Below, one piece after another: positions 18,074 through 27,476 of a DNA stretch of 64,000 bases. The position numbers were made by a program, and so were the translations under genes. The notes beneath the pieces were generated by a model, which made no database searches, was not told the origin of the DNA, and saw nothing but the letters and a program-made list of their open reading frames with translations. This DNA comes from Photobacterium sp. DA100. Lineage in GTDB: Bacteria; Pseudomonadota; Gammaproteobacteria; Enterobacterales; Vibrionaceae. Each line of letters opens with the position of its first letter. Within the stretch, counting starts at the first letter, position 1. The stretch spans positions 186,001 through 250,000 of the forward strand of contig NZ_CP119423.1 of NCBI RefSeq assembly GCF_029223585.1, written 5' to 3'.

Positions 18074-19951
18074 ATGGCACTATGGGGCGGACGGTTCAGT
18101 CAGGCGGCTGACACACGGTTTAAGCAGTTCAACGATTCATTGCGTTTTGATTACCGTTTGGCGGAGCAGGACATCGTCGGCTCGATCGCCTGGTCGAAGG
18201 CGCTGCGCCAGGTCAATGTGCTGACCGACGAGGAGCAGCAGCGCCTCGAGCTGGCACTCAATGAGCTGAAGCTGGCTGTAATGGAAGATCCGGAGCAGAT
18301 TTTGCGTTCTGATGCTGAGGATATCCATAGTTGGGTTGAGCAGCAGTTGATCGGTAAGGTCGGTGACCTGGGCAAGAAGCTCCATACCGGGCGTTCGCGT
18401 AATGATCAGGTGGCGACCGATCTCAAGTTGTGGTGTCGCCAGCAGGGACAGCAGTTGCTGTTGATGCTGGATCAGCTGCAGAACCAGCTGGTAACGGTGG
18501 CTCGCCAGCACCAAGCGACAGTCTTGCCGGGCTACACCCACTTGCAGCGGGCCCAGCCGGTCACTTTTGCCCATTGGTGCTTGGCTTATGTCGAGATGTT
18601 CGAACGTGACTATTCGCGTTTGTCTGATGCGCTGAACAGGTTGGATACCTGCCCGCTGGGCTCCGGCGCGCTGGCTGGTACCGCTTACCCGATTGACCGT
18701 GAGGTGCTGGCCCATAGCTTGGGTTTCCAGCGAGCGACCCGCAACAGTCTTGATTCGGTGTCGGATCGCGACCATGTGATGGAGCTGCTGTCGACCGCAT
18801 CGATTTCGATGTTGCACCTGTCGCGGATGGCAGAAGATCTGATCTTCTACAACTCCGGTGAATCAAACTTCATCGAGCTGGCCGATACTGTCACCTCCGG
18901 CTCGTCCCTGATGCCGCAGAAGAAGAATCCGGATGCCCTGGAGCTGATCCGTGGCAAATGCGGCCGGGTTTACGGCGCGATGACCGGCATGATGATGACA
19001 GTCAAGGCGCTGCCGCTGGCCTACAACAAAGACATGCAGGAAGACAAAGAGGGGCTGTTCGATGCGCTCGACAGCTGGTATGAGTGCATGGAAATGGCAG
19101 CACTGTGCTTTGAAGGCATCAAGGTCAACAAGGAGCGGACGCTGGAAGCGGCGATGCAGGGCTATTCCAATGCCACTGAGCTGGCGGATTATCTGGTCGC
19201 CAAGGGGATCCCGTTCCGTGAGGCCCACCATATTGTCGGTGTCGCCGTCGTTGCCGCGATCGAAAAAGGCTGTGCACTTGAAGAGCTGTCGCTGGCCGAG
19301 ATGAAGGCCTTCTCCGAGGTCATTGACGAGGACGTATATCCAATCCTCACCATTGAGTCTTGCTTGGAGAAGCGCTGCGCCTTGGGCGGTGTGGCACCAA
19401 ATCAGGTCGACTTTGCCATTGGTCAAGCAGAGAAGCGTCTCGAGAAACGCTACTCGCCTGGGGTGAAAGTACGGGGTGCGCGTCTGACCGATCTTGATGC
19501 GCTCGAGGGGATGGTTGCTTACTGGGCCGGCCTTGGCGAGAACCTGCCGCGGATGCGCAATGAACTGGTGCGTGATATCGGCTCGTTCGCCGTTGCTGAG
19601 CATCATGGAACGGTTACCGGCTGTGCATCCTTGTATGTCTACGATTCAGGCTTGGCCGAAATTCGTTCGCTGGGCGTGGAAGCGGGCTGGCAGCAGCAGG
19701 GGCAGGGCAAGGCGATAGTCGAGTACCTGATTGAGAAAGCCGGGCAGATGGCGATCAAGAAAGTGTTCGTGCTGACCCGGGTACCGGAATTCTTCATGAA
19801 GCAAGGCTTTGTACCGACGTCGAAATCGCTGTTGCCTGAGAAGGTGATGAAAGACTGTGACCGCTGTCCGCGCCAACATGCCTGTGACGAAGTGGCGCTG
19901 GAAGTTCGCATGGATCAGGAGCAGGTTATCCCGACGATAAATGTGGCCTGA
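18074..19951 (+). CDS. argH: ArgH(A), argininosuccinate lyase fused to N-acetylglutamate synthase domain
   Basis: A 625-residue fusion. Residues 1 to about 460 are argininosuccinate lyase: [16 protein letters not shown] (105-120), [10 protein letters not shown] with the catalytic His (153-162) and the signature [11 protein letters not shown] with the catalytic Ser loop (276-286). From about 470 to the end is a GNAT acetyltransferase domain ([16 protein letters not shown]; acetyl-CoA loop [20 protein letters not shown]), followed by a Cys cluster [10 protein letters not shown]. This ArgH(A) architecture is established for Moritella and vibrios and supplies the first and last enzymes of the pathway in one chain. 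The ArgA part lacks the kinase-like arginine-binding domain of classical ArgA. Confidence 0.95.
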   Translation: MALWGGRFSQAADTRFKQFNDSLRFDYRLAEQDIVGSIAWSKALRQVNVLTDEEQQRLELALNELKLAVMEDPEQILRSDAEDIHSWVEQQLIGKVGDLGKKLHTGRSRNDQVATDLKLWCRQQGQQLLLMLDQLQNQLVTVARQHQATVLPGYTHLQRAQPVTFAHWCLAYVEMFERDYSRLSDALNRLDTCPLGSGALAGTAYPIDREVLAHSLGFQRATRNSLDSVSDRDHVMELLSTASISMLHLSRMAEDLIFYNSGESNFIELADTVTSGSSLMPQKKNPDALELIRGKCGRVYGAMTGMMMTVKALPLAYNKDMQEDKEGLFDALDSWYECMEMAALCFEGIKVNKERTLEAAMQGYSNATELADYLVAKGIPFREAHHIVGVAVVAAIEKGCALEELSLAEMKAFSEVIDEDVYPILTIESCLEKRCALGGVAPNQVDFAIGQAEKRLEKRYSPGVKVRGARLTDLDALEGMVAYWAGLGENLPRMRNELVRDIGSFAVAEHHGTVTGCASLYVYDSGLAEIRSLGVEAGWQQQGQGKAIVEYLIEKAGQMAIKKVFVLTRVPEFFMKQGFVPTSKSLLPEKVMKDCDRCPRQHACDEVALEVRMDQEQVIPTINVA

Positions 19952-19990
19952 GCCTCAGCGCCAGCATGATACGATTCTCTTAGTCTATTT

Positions 19991-20017
19991 GCCCGGCAAT
20001 TATGTCGGGCTTTTTTT
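19991..20017 (+). terminator. argCBGH terminator
   Basis: GCCCG (19991-19995), 10-base loop region closed by a G-T pair, CGGGC (20006-20010), T7. It overlaps the 3' end of the convergent DUF3624 gene. Confidence 0.85.
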
Positions 20018-20269
20018 ATCTACCGACTTTGCTCGAGTCGCCTTTAGGCGCAGTTGCCACGCGCGAATGCCATGGGCCAGCAGTAGCAAGGTCGTACTGC
20101 TGGCGGCGACAAAGACGGTGATGGCTTCGATGGTGGCCGGCTGGTGGCGATAGAAGGTAAGCCAGATGAACCAGCCAAACGGGCTTAATACTGATAACTG
20201 GCGAATACAACGTCGGCAGCGGCCGAGTTTGTGCCAGAATTCAGAGCGAGTGCAGGCTTGGCATCCCAT
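20000..20269 (-). CDS. DUF3624 family small protein
   Basis: 89 residues. It starts MGCQACTRSEFWHKLGRCRRC with two CxxC pairs (C3/C6 and C18/C21), likely a metal or zinc-ribbon-like site, followed by two hydrophobic segments (VLSPFGWFIWLTFY and TIEAITVFVAASSTTLLLLAHGI) and a basic tail. The architecture matches the DUF3624 family of vibrios, whose function is unknown. Its stop overlaps the arg operon terminator, so the two convergent units share a very compact 3' junction. No regulatory site was identified. Confidence 0.72.
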   Translation of the reverse strand: MGCQACTRSEFWHKLGRCRRCIRQLSVLSPFGWFIWLTFYRHQPATIEAITVFVAASSTTLLLLAHGIRAWQLRLKATRAKSVDKKSPT

Positions 20270-20328
20270 GTGGTTATTCTCCTTTATTTACTCGAGCCAG
20301 TTTATCTTTGATGACAGCTGCCGGAAAC

Positions 20329-20352
20329 AAAAAAAGCCCTCACAAGGAGGGC
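20329..20352 (-). terminator. Terminator after the flavin disulfide reductase gene
   Basis: On the minus strand GCCCTC, five-base loop, GAGGGC, followed by T7; it lies 46 bases beyond the stop of the gene at 20398. Confidence 0.85.
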
Positions 20353-20397
20353 GGTTCGGTAGTGCAAGGGAGAGTTCTGTTCAGTCTGGTCTTGGTC

Positions 20398-21849
20398 TTA
20401 ACAACCCGGGCCACAGTCCAGACAATGCTTGATCATTTCAGGGCCTAAGTGCAATTTGGCGTTCAGATCGCGCAGCGCAGTACGGACACCTTCTTCGATA
20501 ACCGGGTGGTAAAACGGCATATCCAGCATTTCGGCAATCGTCATCTTGTTCTGGTGTGCCCAGGCCAGCAGGTGTGCCAGGTGCTCGGCATTCGGGCCCA
20601 TCATCTCTGCACCCAGGAAGCGGCCGGTACCTTGCTCACCGTAGACATGCAGGATGCCTTTGTTGCGTAGCATCACACGGGAGCGGCCCTGGTTTTCGAA
20701 CGACACTTCACCGGTCTCGAAGCAGCCGCATAGACCCAGGCGCTCGGTAATTTCTTTGTAGGTCTCGCCGACCATGGCAATCTGCGGATCCGAGAACACC
20801 GCTGAAATCTTCGAGCGGCGGTGGCCGGCTCGGATATCCGGGAAGCGGCCTGCATTGTCACCGGCGATACGGCCCTGATCTGCGGCTTCGTGCAGCAGCG
20901 GAATTTGGTTGCTGGCATCACCGGCGACGAAAATCGAGTCAACCGAGGTCTGCATGGTGTAGTAATCGGCGACCGGTACTCCGCGGGCATCCAACTCCAT
21001 GGTGGTGTTGTCGATATCCAGCTTGTCGACGTTAGGGCGGCGTCCGGTCGCGGCCAGCACGTACTCGACGTTGATCACTTGCAGCGCCCCTTCTTGGTCG
21101 AGGTATTGGATCTCAACCTCGTCACCGATACGCTTCATGCTCTCGATGCGTACGTCTGCATCGAGGTAAAATTCTTCATTGAAAGTCTTGTTGGCGTAGG
21201 CCATGACTTCCGGGTCGGTCAGCGGGCCGACTTGGCCACCCAGGCCGAACATTACCACTTCCACACCTAGGCGCTTGAGTGACTGGCCGAGCTCAAGGCC
21301 GATAACACCCGGGCCGAAAACCGCCACCGCTTTTGGCAGATCATCCCAGTTGAACACGTCATCGTTGATGATCAGGCGGTCACCCAACTCGTTCCACACC
21401 GCAGGGTAGGCCGGGCGTGAACCGGTGGCAATCACAATGCGTTTGGCATGGATGGTGGTATGACCGTCAACAACCAGGGTGTTGTTGTCGATAAACTTGG
21501 CATAGCCGGCAATTTTGTCTCCGGCTGGGATCTCGTCCACCCCCTCCAGAACAAAGCCAACGAAGCGGTCGCGCTCGCGCTTCACACGGTCCATGACTTC
21601 GCGGCCGTTGATCACGAGCTCACCTTGCGGGTGGACACCGAAGCCCGGGGCTTTTTCGATCTGGTGAACGCTTTCAGCTGCCGCGATCAGCAGTTTGGAT
21701 GGCATGCAGCCGACGCGGGCACAGGTGGTGCCGTAAGGGCCGCCTTCAATCATCACAACGCTGTCGGTATGGGCTTTGGCGGCACGGTAAGCGCCAAGGC
21801 CAGCGGTGCCACCACCGATTACAGCAACATCAACATTCAGGGTTTTCAT
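20398..21849 (-). CDS. Dihydrolipoyl dehydrogenase-type flavin disulfide reductase with Cys-rich C-terminal tail
   Basis: A 483-residue class I pyridine nucleotide-disulfide oxidoreductase. It has the FAD loop AVIGGGTAGLGAYRAA (about 8-23), the redox disulfide in GTTCARVGCMPSK, the NAD(P) fold VAVFGPGVIGLELG, the second FAD motif SIFVAGDAS and the C-terminal base region FYHPVIEEGVRTALRDL with a His-Pro and Glu. Family name is dihydrolipoamide dehydrogenase, but it is not in a 2-oxoacid dehydrogenase operon; it lies 86 bp downstream of Prx-Grx and next to oxyR. The chain ends HCLDCGPGC (C476, C479, C483), an extra cysteine tail. The start at 21849 follows a purine-rich GGAGAGAAGAAG. The physiological substrate is unknown. 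Confidence 0.85.
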   Translation of the reverse strand: MKTLNVDVAVIGGGTAGLGAYRAAKAHTDSVVMIEGGPYGTTCARVGCMPSKLLIAAAESVHQIEKAPGFGVHPQGELVINGREVMDRVKRERDRFVGFVLEGVDEIPAGDKIAGYAKFIDNNTLVVDGHTTIHAKRIVIATGSRPAYPAVWNELGDRLIINDDVFNWDDLPKAVAVFGPGVIGLELGQSLKRLGVEVVMFGLGGQVGPLTDPEVMAYANKTFNEEFYLDADVRIESMKRIGDEVEIQYLDQEGALQVINVEYVLAATGRRPNVDKLDIDNTTMELDARGVPVADYYTMQTSVDSIFVAGDASNQIPLLHEAADQGRIAGDNAGRFPDIRAGHRRSKISAVFSDPQIAMVGETYKEITERLGLCGCFETGEVSFENQGRSRVMLRNKGILHVYGEQGTGRFLGAEMMGPNAEHLAHLLAWAHQNKMTIAEMLDMPFYHPVIEEGVRTALRDLNAKLHLGPEMIKHCLDCGPGC

Positions 21850-21897
21850 ATCTTCTTCTCTCCAATCTAGCTTTGCCAAGGGCGGTCTTGCCGGTCT

Positions 21898-21916
21898 GGG
21901 CCCGTCGAGCGGGCCC
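21898..21916. other. GC-rich stem-loop between prx-grx and reductase genes
   Basis: GGGCCCG (21898-21904), TCGAG, CGGGCCC (21910-21916). In the minus-strand transcript no U-tract follows, so it is more likely an mRNA processing or stability element between the two cistrons, or a weak attenuator, than a full terminator. Confidence 0.55.
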
Positions 21917-21935
21917 TTTGTCGTTAGGTGGCGGA

Positions 21936-22664
21936 TTAGCCTAGGTAGGCTTCCAGCTCTTCGCTGCCACCGATGTGCTTACCGCCGATAAACACCTGAG
22001 GAACGGTGCTGCGGCCAGAGATAGCGCGCAGGCTAACGGTGGTGGCATCTTTGCCCAGCACCACTTCTTCGTAGCTCAGGCCTTTGTCGATCAGGTTCTG
22101 CTTGGCCTTGGCGCAGAAAGGGCAGCCAGGCTTGGTAAAGACCGTGATAGATTCTTGCAGCTTGTGCTCCGGCGCGATGTAGCCGAGCATGGTATCCGCA
22201 TCAGAAACCTTGAACGGGTCGCCCGGCTCGTCGTTTTCGATGAACATTTTTTCAACCACACCGTTTTTCACCAGCATGCTGTAGCGCCATGAGCGAGCAC
22301 CGAAGCCAAGATCTTCCTTGCCGACCAGCATGCCCATGCCTTTGGAAAACTCGCCGTTGCCGTCCGGAATGAAGGTGATGTTCTCCGCTTCCTGATCCGC
22401 TTTCCATGCGTTCATCACGAAGGTGTCGTTGACCGATACACACAGAATGTCGTCAACACCGTGCTCGGCAAATACCGAAGCCAGTTCGTTGTAGCGAGGC
22501 AGGTGGCTAGATGAACAGGTCGGTGTGAATGCGCCCGGTAGGCTGAACACGATAACGGTTTTGTCGGCAAAGAGTTCCTGTGTGGTTACGTCAACCCACT
22601 GGTCGCCCTGGCGTGTGTGGAAAGTTACCTGAGGTACGGCTTGGCCTTCTTTAGATGCGAACAT
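21936..22664 (-). CDS. Peroxiredoxin-glutaredoxin hybrid (Prx5/Grx)
   Basis: 242 residues in two domains. The N-terminal peroxiredoxin (1 to about 160) has the peroxidatic cysteine in [18 protein letters not shown]; the C-terminal glutaredoxin (about 165-242) has the CxxC site in [13 protein letters not shown] and the GSH-site TVPQVFIGG. This fusion, known from Haemophilus, vibrios and others, reduces H2O2 and organic peroxides with glutathione-derived electrons. The start at 22664 follows AAGGAAATAATC; 19 upstream in-frame codons were rejected. It is divergent from oxyR with an OxyR box between, so induction by peroxide is expected. Confidence 0.95.
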   Translation of the reverse strand: MFASKEGQAVPQVTFHTRQGDQWVDVTTQELFADKTVIVFSLPGAFTPTCSSSHLPRYNELASVFAEHGVDDILCVSVNDTFVMNAWKADQEAENITFIPDGNGEFSKGMGMLVGKEDLGFGARSWRYSMLVKNGVVEKMFIENDEPGDPFKVSDADTMLGYIAPEHKLQESITVFTKPGCPFCAKAKQNLIDKGLSYEEVVLGKDATTVSLRAISGRSTVPQVFIGGKHIGGSEELEAYLG

Positions 22665-22770
22665 GATTATTTCCTTTGAATTTGAATGCGTTGTTTGTAG
22701 CAACCGGAGCCTTGTCTTCATTGCTCCCTGTTGATGTGATGATTATGCAAGTTTGACATTGATAGCTCTA

Positions 22771-22807
22771 ATCGTTTGGTGCTATGGTTTTGATAGTTAA
22801 TTTCTAT
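22771..22807. promoter_or_regulatory. OxyR binding site
   Basis: Four tetranucleotides at the exact OxyR spacing (ATAG-N7-CTAT-N7-ATAG-N7-CTAT): ATCG (22771-22774), CTAT (22782-22785), ATAG (22793-22796) and CTAT (22804-22807). Only the first deviates, at one base. It lies 14 bases before the oxyR start codon and about 107 before prx-grx, allowing autorepression and activation of the divergent gene. Confidence 0.85.
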
Positions 22808-22821
22808 CAAAGTGGTAAGTG

Positions 22822-23721
22822 ATGAATATCCGTGATCTCGAATATCTGGTGGCATTGTCCGAGCACAAGCATTTTCGCAAGGCGGCCGAAGCCTGCTTTG
22901 TCAGCCAGCCGACATTGAGCGGGCAGATCCGCAAGCTGGAAGAGGAGTTGGGCGTGGCATTGCTGGAGCGCACCAGCCGCAAGGTGCTGTTTACCGACGC
23001 CGGCTTGGCGCTGGTGGCGCAGGCGCAGAAGGTTCTGCTGGAGGTCAAGGTACTGACCGAGCTGGCCAGTGAGCAGGGGGGCAGCATGTCCGGGCCTTTG
23101 CATATCGGTTTTATCCCGACGGTCGGGCCTTACCTGCTGCCGCATATTATTCCCAAGATAAAAGCCAGCTTTCCCGAGCTGGAGCTGTTCCTCCATGAGG
23201 CGCAAACCCATCAGCTGGTGCAGCAGCTTGAAGATGGCAAGCTTGACTGCATTATCTTGGCGGCCGTCAAGGAAAGCGAGCCGTTCATCGAATTACCGCT
23301 CTACCATGAGCCGATGGTATTGGCGGTGCCGGAAGATCACCCTTGGGCGGATCGCCAGTCGCTGCCGATGGAAGAGTTACATGGCCATACATTGCTGATG
23401 CTGGGGGACGGCCATTGCTTGCGGGATCAGGCGATGGGGTTCTGCTTTGCCGCCGGGGCGCAGGAGGACGGCAGTTTCAAAGCAACCAGCTTGGAAACCC
23501 TGCGCAATATGGTCGCGGCGGGCAGCGGGATCACCCTGATGCCCAAGCTGGCGACCCCGAAAGAGCAGCGCCGGGACGGGGTCTGCTATATTGCAGCCGA
23601 AGATCCGGTACCGAGCCGGTTGATCACCTTGGCCTATCGTCCAGGCTCGCCGCTAAAAGGGCGCTATGAAAAATTGGCGGCGTTGATCCAGGATCACCTG
23701 GAAGCGCAGTTGCCTGCCTGA
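22822..23721 (+). CDS. oxyR: OxyR, peroxide-sensing LysR-type regulator
   Basis: 299 residues. The N-terminal LysR helix-turn-helix reads MNIRDLEYLVALSEHKHFRKAAEACFVSQPTLSGQIRKLE (split here only by family convention), and the redox pair falls at C199 and C208 (GDGHCLRDQAMGFCF), the same positions as in E. coli OxyR. It senses H2O2 by forming that disulfide and activates antioxidant genes. A GTG one codon earlier (22819) is possible, but ATG at 22822 matches the family. It is divergent from the Prx-Grx gene. Confidence 0.97.
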   Translation: MNIRDLEYLVALSEHKHFRKAAEACFVSQPTLSGQIRKLEEELGVALLERTSRKVLFTDAGLALVAQAQKVLLEVKVLTELASEQGGSMSGPLHIGFIPTVGPYLLPHIIPKIKASFPELELFLHEAQTHQLVQQLEDGKLDCIILAAVKESEPFIELPLYHEPMVLAVPEDHPWADRQSLPMEELHGHTLLMLGDGHCLRDQAMGFCFAAGAQEDGSFKATSLETLRNMVAAGSGITLMPKLATPKEQRRDGVCYIAAEDPVPSRLITLAYRPGSPLKGRYEKLAALIQDHLEAQLPA

Positions 23722-23737
23722 TCCCGGAAAGGCACAT

Positions 23738-23764
23738 AAAAAAACAGAGCGCCGAGGCGCTCTG
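23738..23764 (-). terminator. mrcA terminator (convergent with oxyR)
   Basis: CAGAGCGC (23745-23752), CGAG loop, GCGCTCTG (23757-23764), with A7 on the left that becomes a U-tract in the minus-strand transcript of mrcA. The oxyR side has only a poor T-run. Confidence 0.85.
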
Positions 23765-23799
23765 CTTGGTTTTGACTGCTCGCTTTGGATTGACGAGGT

Positions 23800-26328
23800 T
23801 TAGAACAGCTCGTCAGAGCTATCGGATTCGAAAATGCCCTCTGAAACCGAGTCGCTGACCGACTCTGTCGGCTCTGTGCCTTCCTCGAAATACTCGAACA
23901 TCGAGGTGTAGTCGTTCTGGTTGCTCAGCTTGCCGCTATCGCGGTCGATACGGACCTGGATAATGTGCTCCGGTAGCTGCTTGCGCTGTACCGGGACATT
24001 TTCCAGGGCATTTTTCATGAACTCGATCCAGGCCGGCTGCGCGGTTTTCGCACCAGCTTCAGCACCGGAGATCTGGTTCTTGTCGTCGTTGTTGTTCCAT
24101 GCCGTACGGCCGAGGTTGCGGCTGTGATCATCGAAGCCGACCCACGCAGTGGCGACAAGACCCGGGGCAAAACCAGAGTACCAGGCATCTTTTGAGTCGT
24201 TGGTGGTACCCGTTTTGCCACCGATATCGCGGCGCTTGAGTACCTGGCCACGCCATCCCGTACCATTCCAGCCCGTACCGTGGCGCCAGTCGCCGCCGCC
24301 CCAGATATTGCTTTCCAGCATCTCGCGGATCAAGAAGGCATTCTGCTCCGAGATCACCTGCTGGGCGTAATGGGGACCTGGCTGCTGTGGCTCGTCACCC
24401 AGCTCTTCCTCACTGAGCGCAATGTCGTCCAGGATAGGGTTAGAGGTTGGCTGCACTGCTGCCATGCCTTGCTGTTGTTGGCACTCCTCGCTGCAGACGA
24501 CTGTTGGGCTGGCTTGGTACACCACGTTGCCATTCGGGTCTTCAACGCGATCGATGAAGTACGGCTCGACGTAGTAGCCGCCGTTGGCAAACACGGCAAA
24601 GCCCTGCGCTACTTCCAGCGGGGTTAGGCTACCCGCACCCAGAGCCAGGGGCTCGGCACGAGGCAGATCTTGCTTTTTGAAGCCGAAACGGGTCAGGAAG
24701 TCGATGGTCTCGTCCAGGCCGACATTCTGCAGCACGCGAACGGCCATAACGTTCTTGGACTGTGCCAGACCGATACGCAGGCGGGTAGGGCCGTTGTAGG
24801 TTGGCGGTGAGTTCTTCGGCCGCCAAGCGGTACCCATACTCTGGTCCCAGCGGTTGATCGGGGCATCGTTGACCAGGCTGGCCAAGGTCATGCCATTGTC
24901 CAGTGCTGCCGAGTAGATGAACGGCTTGATTGCCGAGCCGACCTGGCGAACCGACTGGGTAGCGCGGTTGAATTTGCTGTGGACGAAGTTGAAACCGCCG
25001 ACCATGGCCTTGACCGCACCGTCTTGTGGCGATACCGCGACGAAAGCCGTATTGGCATCAGGCACCTGGCTCAGTACCCAGTTTTCACCGCGCTGCTGGA
25101 TCCAGATCTGCTGGCCGGCAGCCAAAATATCACCGGCGTTGCTCGGGGCAGGCCCCTGGCGGTCATCGGTAATGAACTTGCGGGCCCACTTCATGCCTTC
25201 CCAGCCAAGGGTATGCTGTTCGCCGCCCTTAGCCAGTACGGTAGCCGTTTTGCCTTCCACCTGCAGTACCACGGCTGGGACGAGCTGGCCATAGGTTGGC
25301 TGCTTGGTGAGATGGTCGTTGATTTGCTCGTTCGACCATGCCGATTGCCCCGACTTCCAAAGCGTTTCAACCGCACCGCGGAAGCCGTGGCGTTGGTCAT
25401 AACCTAGCAGGTTATCAATGGCTGCCTGCTGGGCTGCAGTCTGCAGCTTAGGATCGGCCGTGGTAAAGACACGCATGCCGGAGGTGTAAGCATCCTCGCC
25501 GTAGCGGTTGATCATCCAGGCGCGAGCCTGCTCGGCAAAATACGGTGCGCTGAGCTCGATTTCTGCGGTGTGGTAGCGGGCGACGACAGGCTCGGCGCGG
25601 GCTTGGTCAAACTCTGCCTGTGTGATGTGGTTTTCAGCCAGCATACGACCCAACACCACATTACGGCGTGCCGTGGCACGGCTCACCGAGTAAAGCGGGT
25701 TCATGGTCGATGGGGCTTTCGGTAGGCCGGCAATTACTGCAATTTCGCTCAGAGTCAGCTGGCTGACGTCTTTGCCGTAGTACACCTGTGCCGCGGCACC
25801 CACACCGTAGGCCCGGTAGCCCAAATAGATTTTGTTCAGGTACAGCTCAAGGATTTCATCTTTGCTGAGCAGCTGCTCGATATGGATGGCAATGAAAATC
25901 TCTTTGACCTTACGCATGATCTTCTTCTCGTTGGAGAGGAAGAAGTTACGCGCAAGCTGCTGGGTGATGGTACTCGCCCCCTGCTTGGCCGACCCGGAAG
26001 TGGCGACCACGAACGCCGCACGGGCGATACCAATCGGGTCGATACCCGGGTGATCGTAGTAGCGGCTATCTTCTGTTGCGAGAACCGCATTGATCATCTG
26101 CGGTGGGATTTCATCAAGCGTTAGCGGGATCCGGCGTTGTTCGCCAAACTGGGAGATCAGTTTGCCGTCTGCACTGAATACCTGCATAGGTGTTTGTAAT
26201 TCAACATTTTTCAGGGTGGCAACATCAGGCAGTTCTGGTTTTACGTAAAGGTAAAAACCAAAAATTGTAGTGACTCCAAGAATTATGCAAATAATTGCAA
26301 ATATGAGTAATCGCTTTATGAACTTCAC
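23800..26328 (-). CDS. mrcA: Penicillin-binding protein 1A (bifunctional peptidoglycan synthase)
   Basis: 842 residues with a GTG start, giving KFIKRLLIFAIICIILG as a clean N-terminal signal anchor as in E. coli; 16 further upstream codons (to 26376) are open but do not fit the family. The glycosyltransferase domain has the catalytic Glu at 86 (ATEDSRYYDHPG) and GASTITQQLARNFF; an OB-like insert follows; the transpeptidase has the active serine at 465 (GSAIKPF, SxxK) and KTGTTN further on. It is an inner-membrane enzyme that polymerises and cross-links peptidoglycan. The C-terminus is acidic and Ser/Glu-rich and ends DELF. It diverges from pilM, a conserved pairing. Confidence 0.95.
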   Translation of the reverse strand: MKFIKRLLIFAIICIILGVTTIFGFYLYVKPELPDVATLKNVELQTPMQVFSADGKLISQFGEQRRIPLTLDEIPPQMINAVLATEDSRYYDHPGIDPIGIARAAFVVATSGSAKQGASTITQQLARNFFLSNEKKIMRKVKEIFIAIHIEQLLSKDEILELYLNKIYLGYRAYGVGAAAQVYYGKDVSQLTLSEIAVIAGLPKAPSTMNPLYSVSRATARRNVVLGRMLAENHITQAEFDQARAEPVVARYHTAEIELSAPYFAEQARAWMINRYGEDAYTSGMRVFTTADPKLQTAAQQAAIDNLLGYDQRHGFRGAVETLWKSGQSAWSNEQINDHLTKQPTYGQLVPAVVLQVEGKTATVLAKGGEQHTLGWEGMKWARKFITDDRQGPAPSNAGDILAAGQQIWIQQRGENWVLSQVPDANTAFVAVSPQDGAVKAMVGGFNFVHSKFNRATQSVRQVGSAIKPFIYSAALDNGMTLASLVNDAPINRWDQSMGTAWRPKNSPPTYNGPTRLRIGLAQSKNVMAVRVLQNVGLDETIDFLTRFGFKKQDLPRAEPLALGAGSLTPLEVAQGFAVFANGGYYVEPYFIDRVEDPNGNVVYQASPTVVCSEECQQQQGMAAVQPTSNPILDDIALSEEELGDEPQQPGPHYAQQVISEQNAFLIREMLESNIWGGGDWRHGTGWNGTGWRGQVLKRRDIGGKTGTTNDSKDAWYSGFAPGLVATAWVGFDDHSRNLGRTAWNNNDDKNQISGAEAGAKTAQPAWIEFMKNALENVPVQRKQLPEHIIQVRIDRDSGKLSNQNDYTSMFEYFEEGTEPTESVSDSVSEGIFESDSSDELF

Positions 26329-26477
26329 TTGAGATTTCCCGTTACACCAGCATTCATGCGTTTCATCGGTTTCCACTAATAGTATAAAGATAACTCATGG
26401 AAAATTAACGCTAAATTGCCAGTGTTTGTTTTAAATAAGTAATTTGCTTTTCTGTCTAAGAGGGAGCATAGCACGGT

Positions 26478-27476
26478 ATGTTTCGGAACCCACTAACTAT
26501 TGGGATTGATATCGGCCATCACAGCATTAAAGCGGTGGTCTTGCGACAGAAAAAGCCAGAGCTCGAGCTTGTTGCCTTTGCCGAGGTGGAATGGCCCACC
26601 CCAGTGTTAAACAACCAGAATAGCGTAAATGCCCCTGCGTTGTTGTCAGCCGTGCGTAAATTAAAGAAAGGGCTGCCCTTTGGCGCGCGGCGGACGGTGC
26701 TGGCCCTGCCCGATAGCGCGATCATCAGCAAGGTGATCCAGCTTGACAGCCACCTCACGGAAGAGGAGTCAGTGTTTGCGGTTGAGCAGGCTATTAGCGC
26801 CTCGTCGCCGTTCCCTGTCGAAGAGCTCAGGCTGGACTTCTTTCCAATCCCCGCGGAGTCATTTGGCGAGCCGGCACAGACCCACCCGGTTCAGGTTTAC
26901 GCGGCCCGTAAAGAAACCATCGATAGCCGGGTGGACGCACTGCGCCAAGTCAGGCTTTCCCCGACAGTGGTGGAACTGCAAACCCATGCCTTGGTCTGGC
27001 TTGAGCAGTACCAGGCCGAGCGGCTAGGCAGCGAGGGCTGCTGGGGGATGGTCGATATCGGCCAGAGCGCGACGGCGATTGGGATCCGGGTACCGGCCGG
27101 CACGGTTTACCGACGAGAACTGGCAATGGGGTGCGAGGCGATGTCGCAGATTGCGCAGACCCTGCCCGTTGGCGGTGGAAACGCCGAACGGGCCGAACAG
27201 TTTACCAAGCAGCTGGCCGATCACTTGAAGCGGCAACTGCAGCTCTACAGCACGACCTATCCTCGCTCGCCCCTGCAGGGGATCTGGCTGTCAGGCGGTG
27301 GGCAGCACCATGTTATTGAGGAAATGCTGGCAAGGATGCTGTCGATATCCGTCCGCAAGATAGAGCCGCTGTTGGGATTCCGCCGTTCGGCCAAGCTGGA
27401 TCTTGTGCTGGAAGGCGGCTCCTTCGGCCAATTTGCTGTTGCTGCGGGGCTGGCCATCAGAGGGTGTTGTGAATGA
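26478..27476 (+). CDS. pilM: PilM, type IV pilus actin-like inner-membrane protein
   Basis: 332 residues of actin-like ATPase fold: GIDIGHHSIKAVVL (9-22) as phosphate 1, MVDIGQSATAIGI as phosphate 2 and IWLSGGGQHHVIEEML as the adenosine motif. PilM binds the cytoplasmic tail of PilN and connects the pilus motor to the PilNOP alignment complex. It is the first gene of pilMNOPQ; each following gene overlaps or nearly touches its predecessor, so the cluster is translationally coupled. The start at 26478 has GAGGGAGC upstream. The promoter is expected in the AT-rich 100 bp after mrcA but was not resolved. Confidence 0.93.
   Translation: MFRNPLTIGIDIGHHSIKAVVLRQKKPELELVAFAEVEWPTPVLNNQNSVNAPALLSAVRKLKKGLPFGARRTVLALPDSAIISKVIQLDSHLTEEESVFAVEQAISASSPFPVEELRLDFFPIPAESFGEPAQTHPVQVYAARKETIDSRVDALRQVRLSPTVVELQTHALVWLEQYQAERLGSEGCWGMVDIGQSATAIGIRVPAGTVYRRELAMGCEAMSQIAQTLPVGGGNAERAEQFTKQLADHLKRQLQLYSTTYPRSPLQGIWLSGGGQHHVIEEMLARMLSISVRKIEPLLGFRRSAKLDLVLEGGSFGQFAVAAGLAIRGCCE

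Noticed and set aside
26329..26376. METDETHECW... extension of PBP1A
   Set aside because: It would put 16 polar residues before the signal anchor; the GTG at 26328 gives the usual N-terminus.
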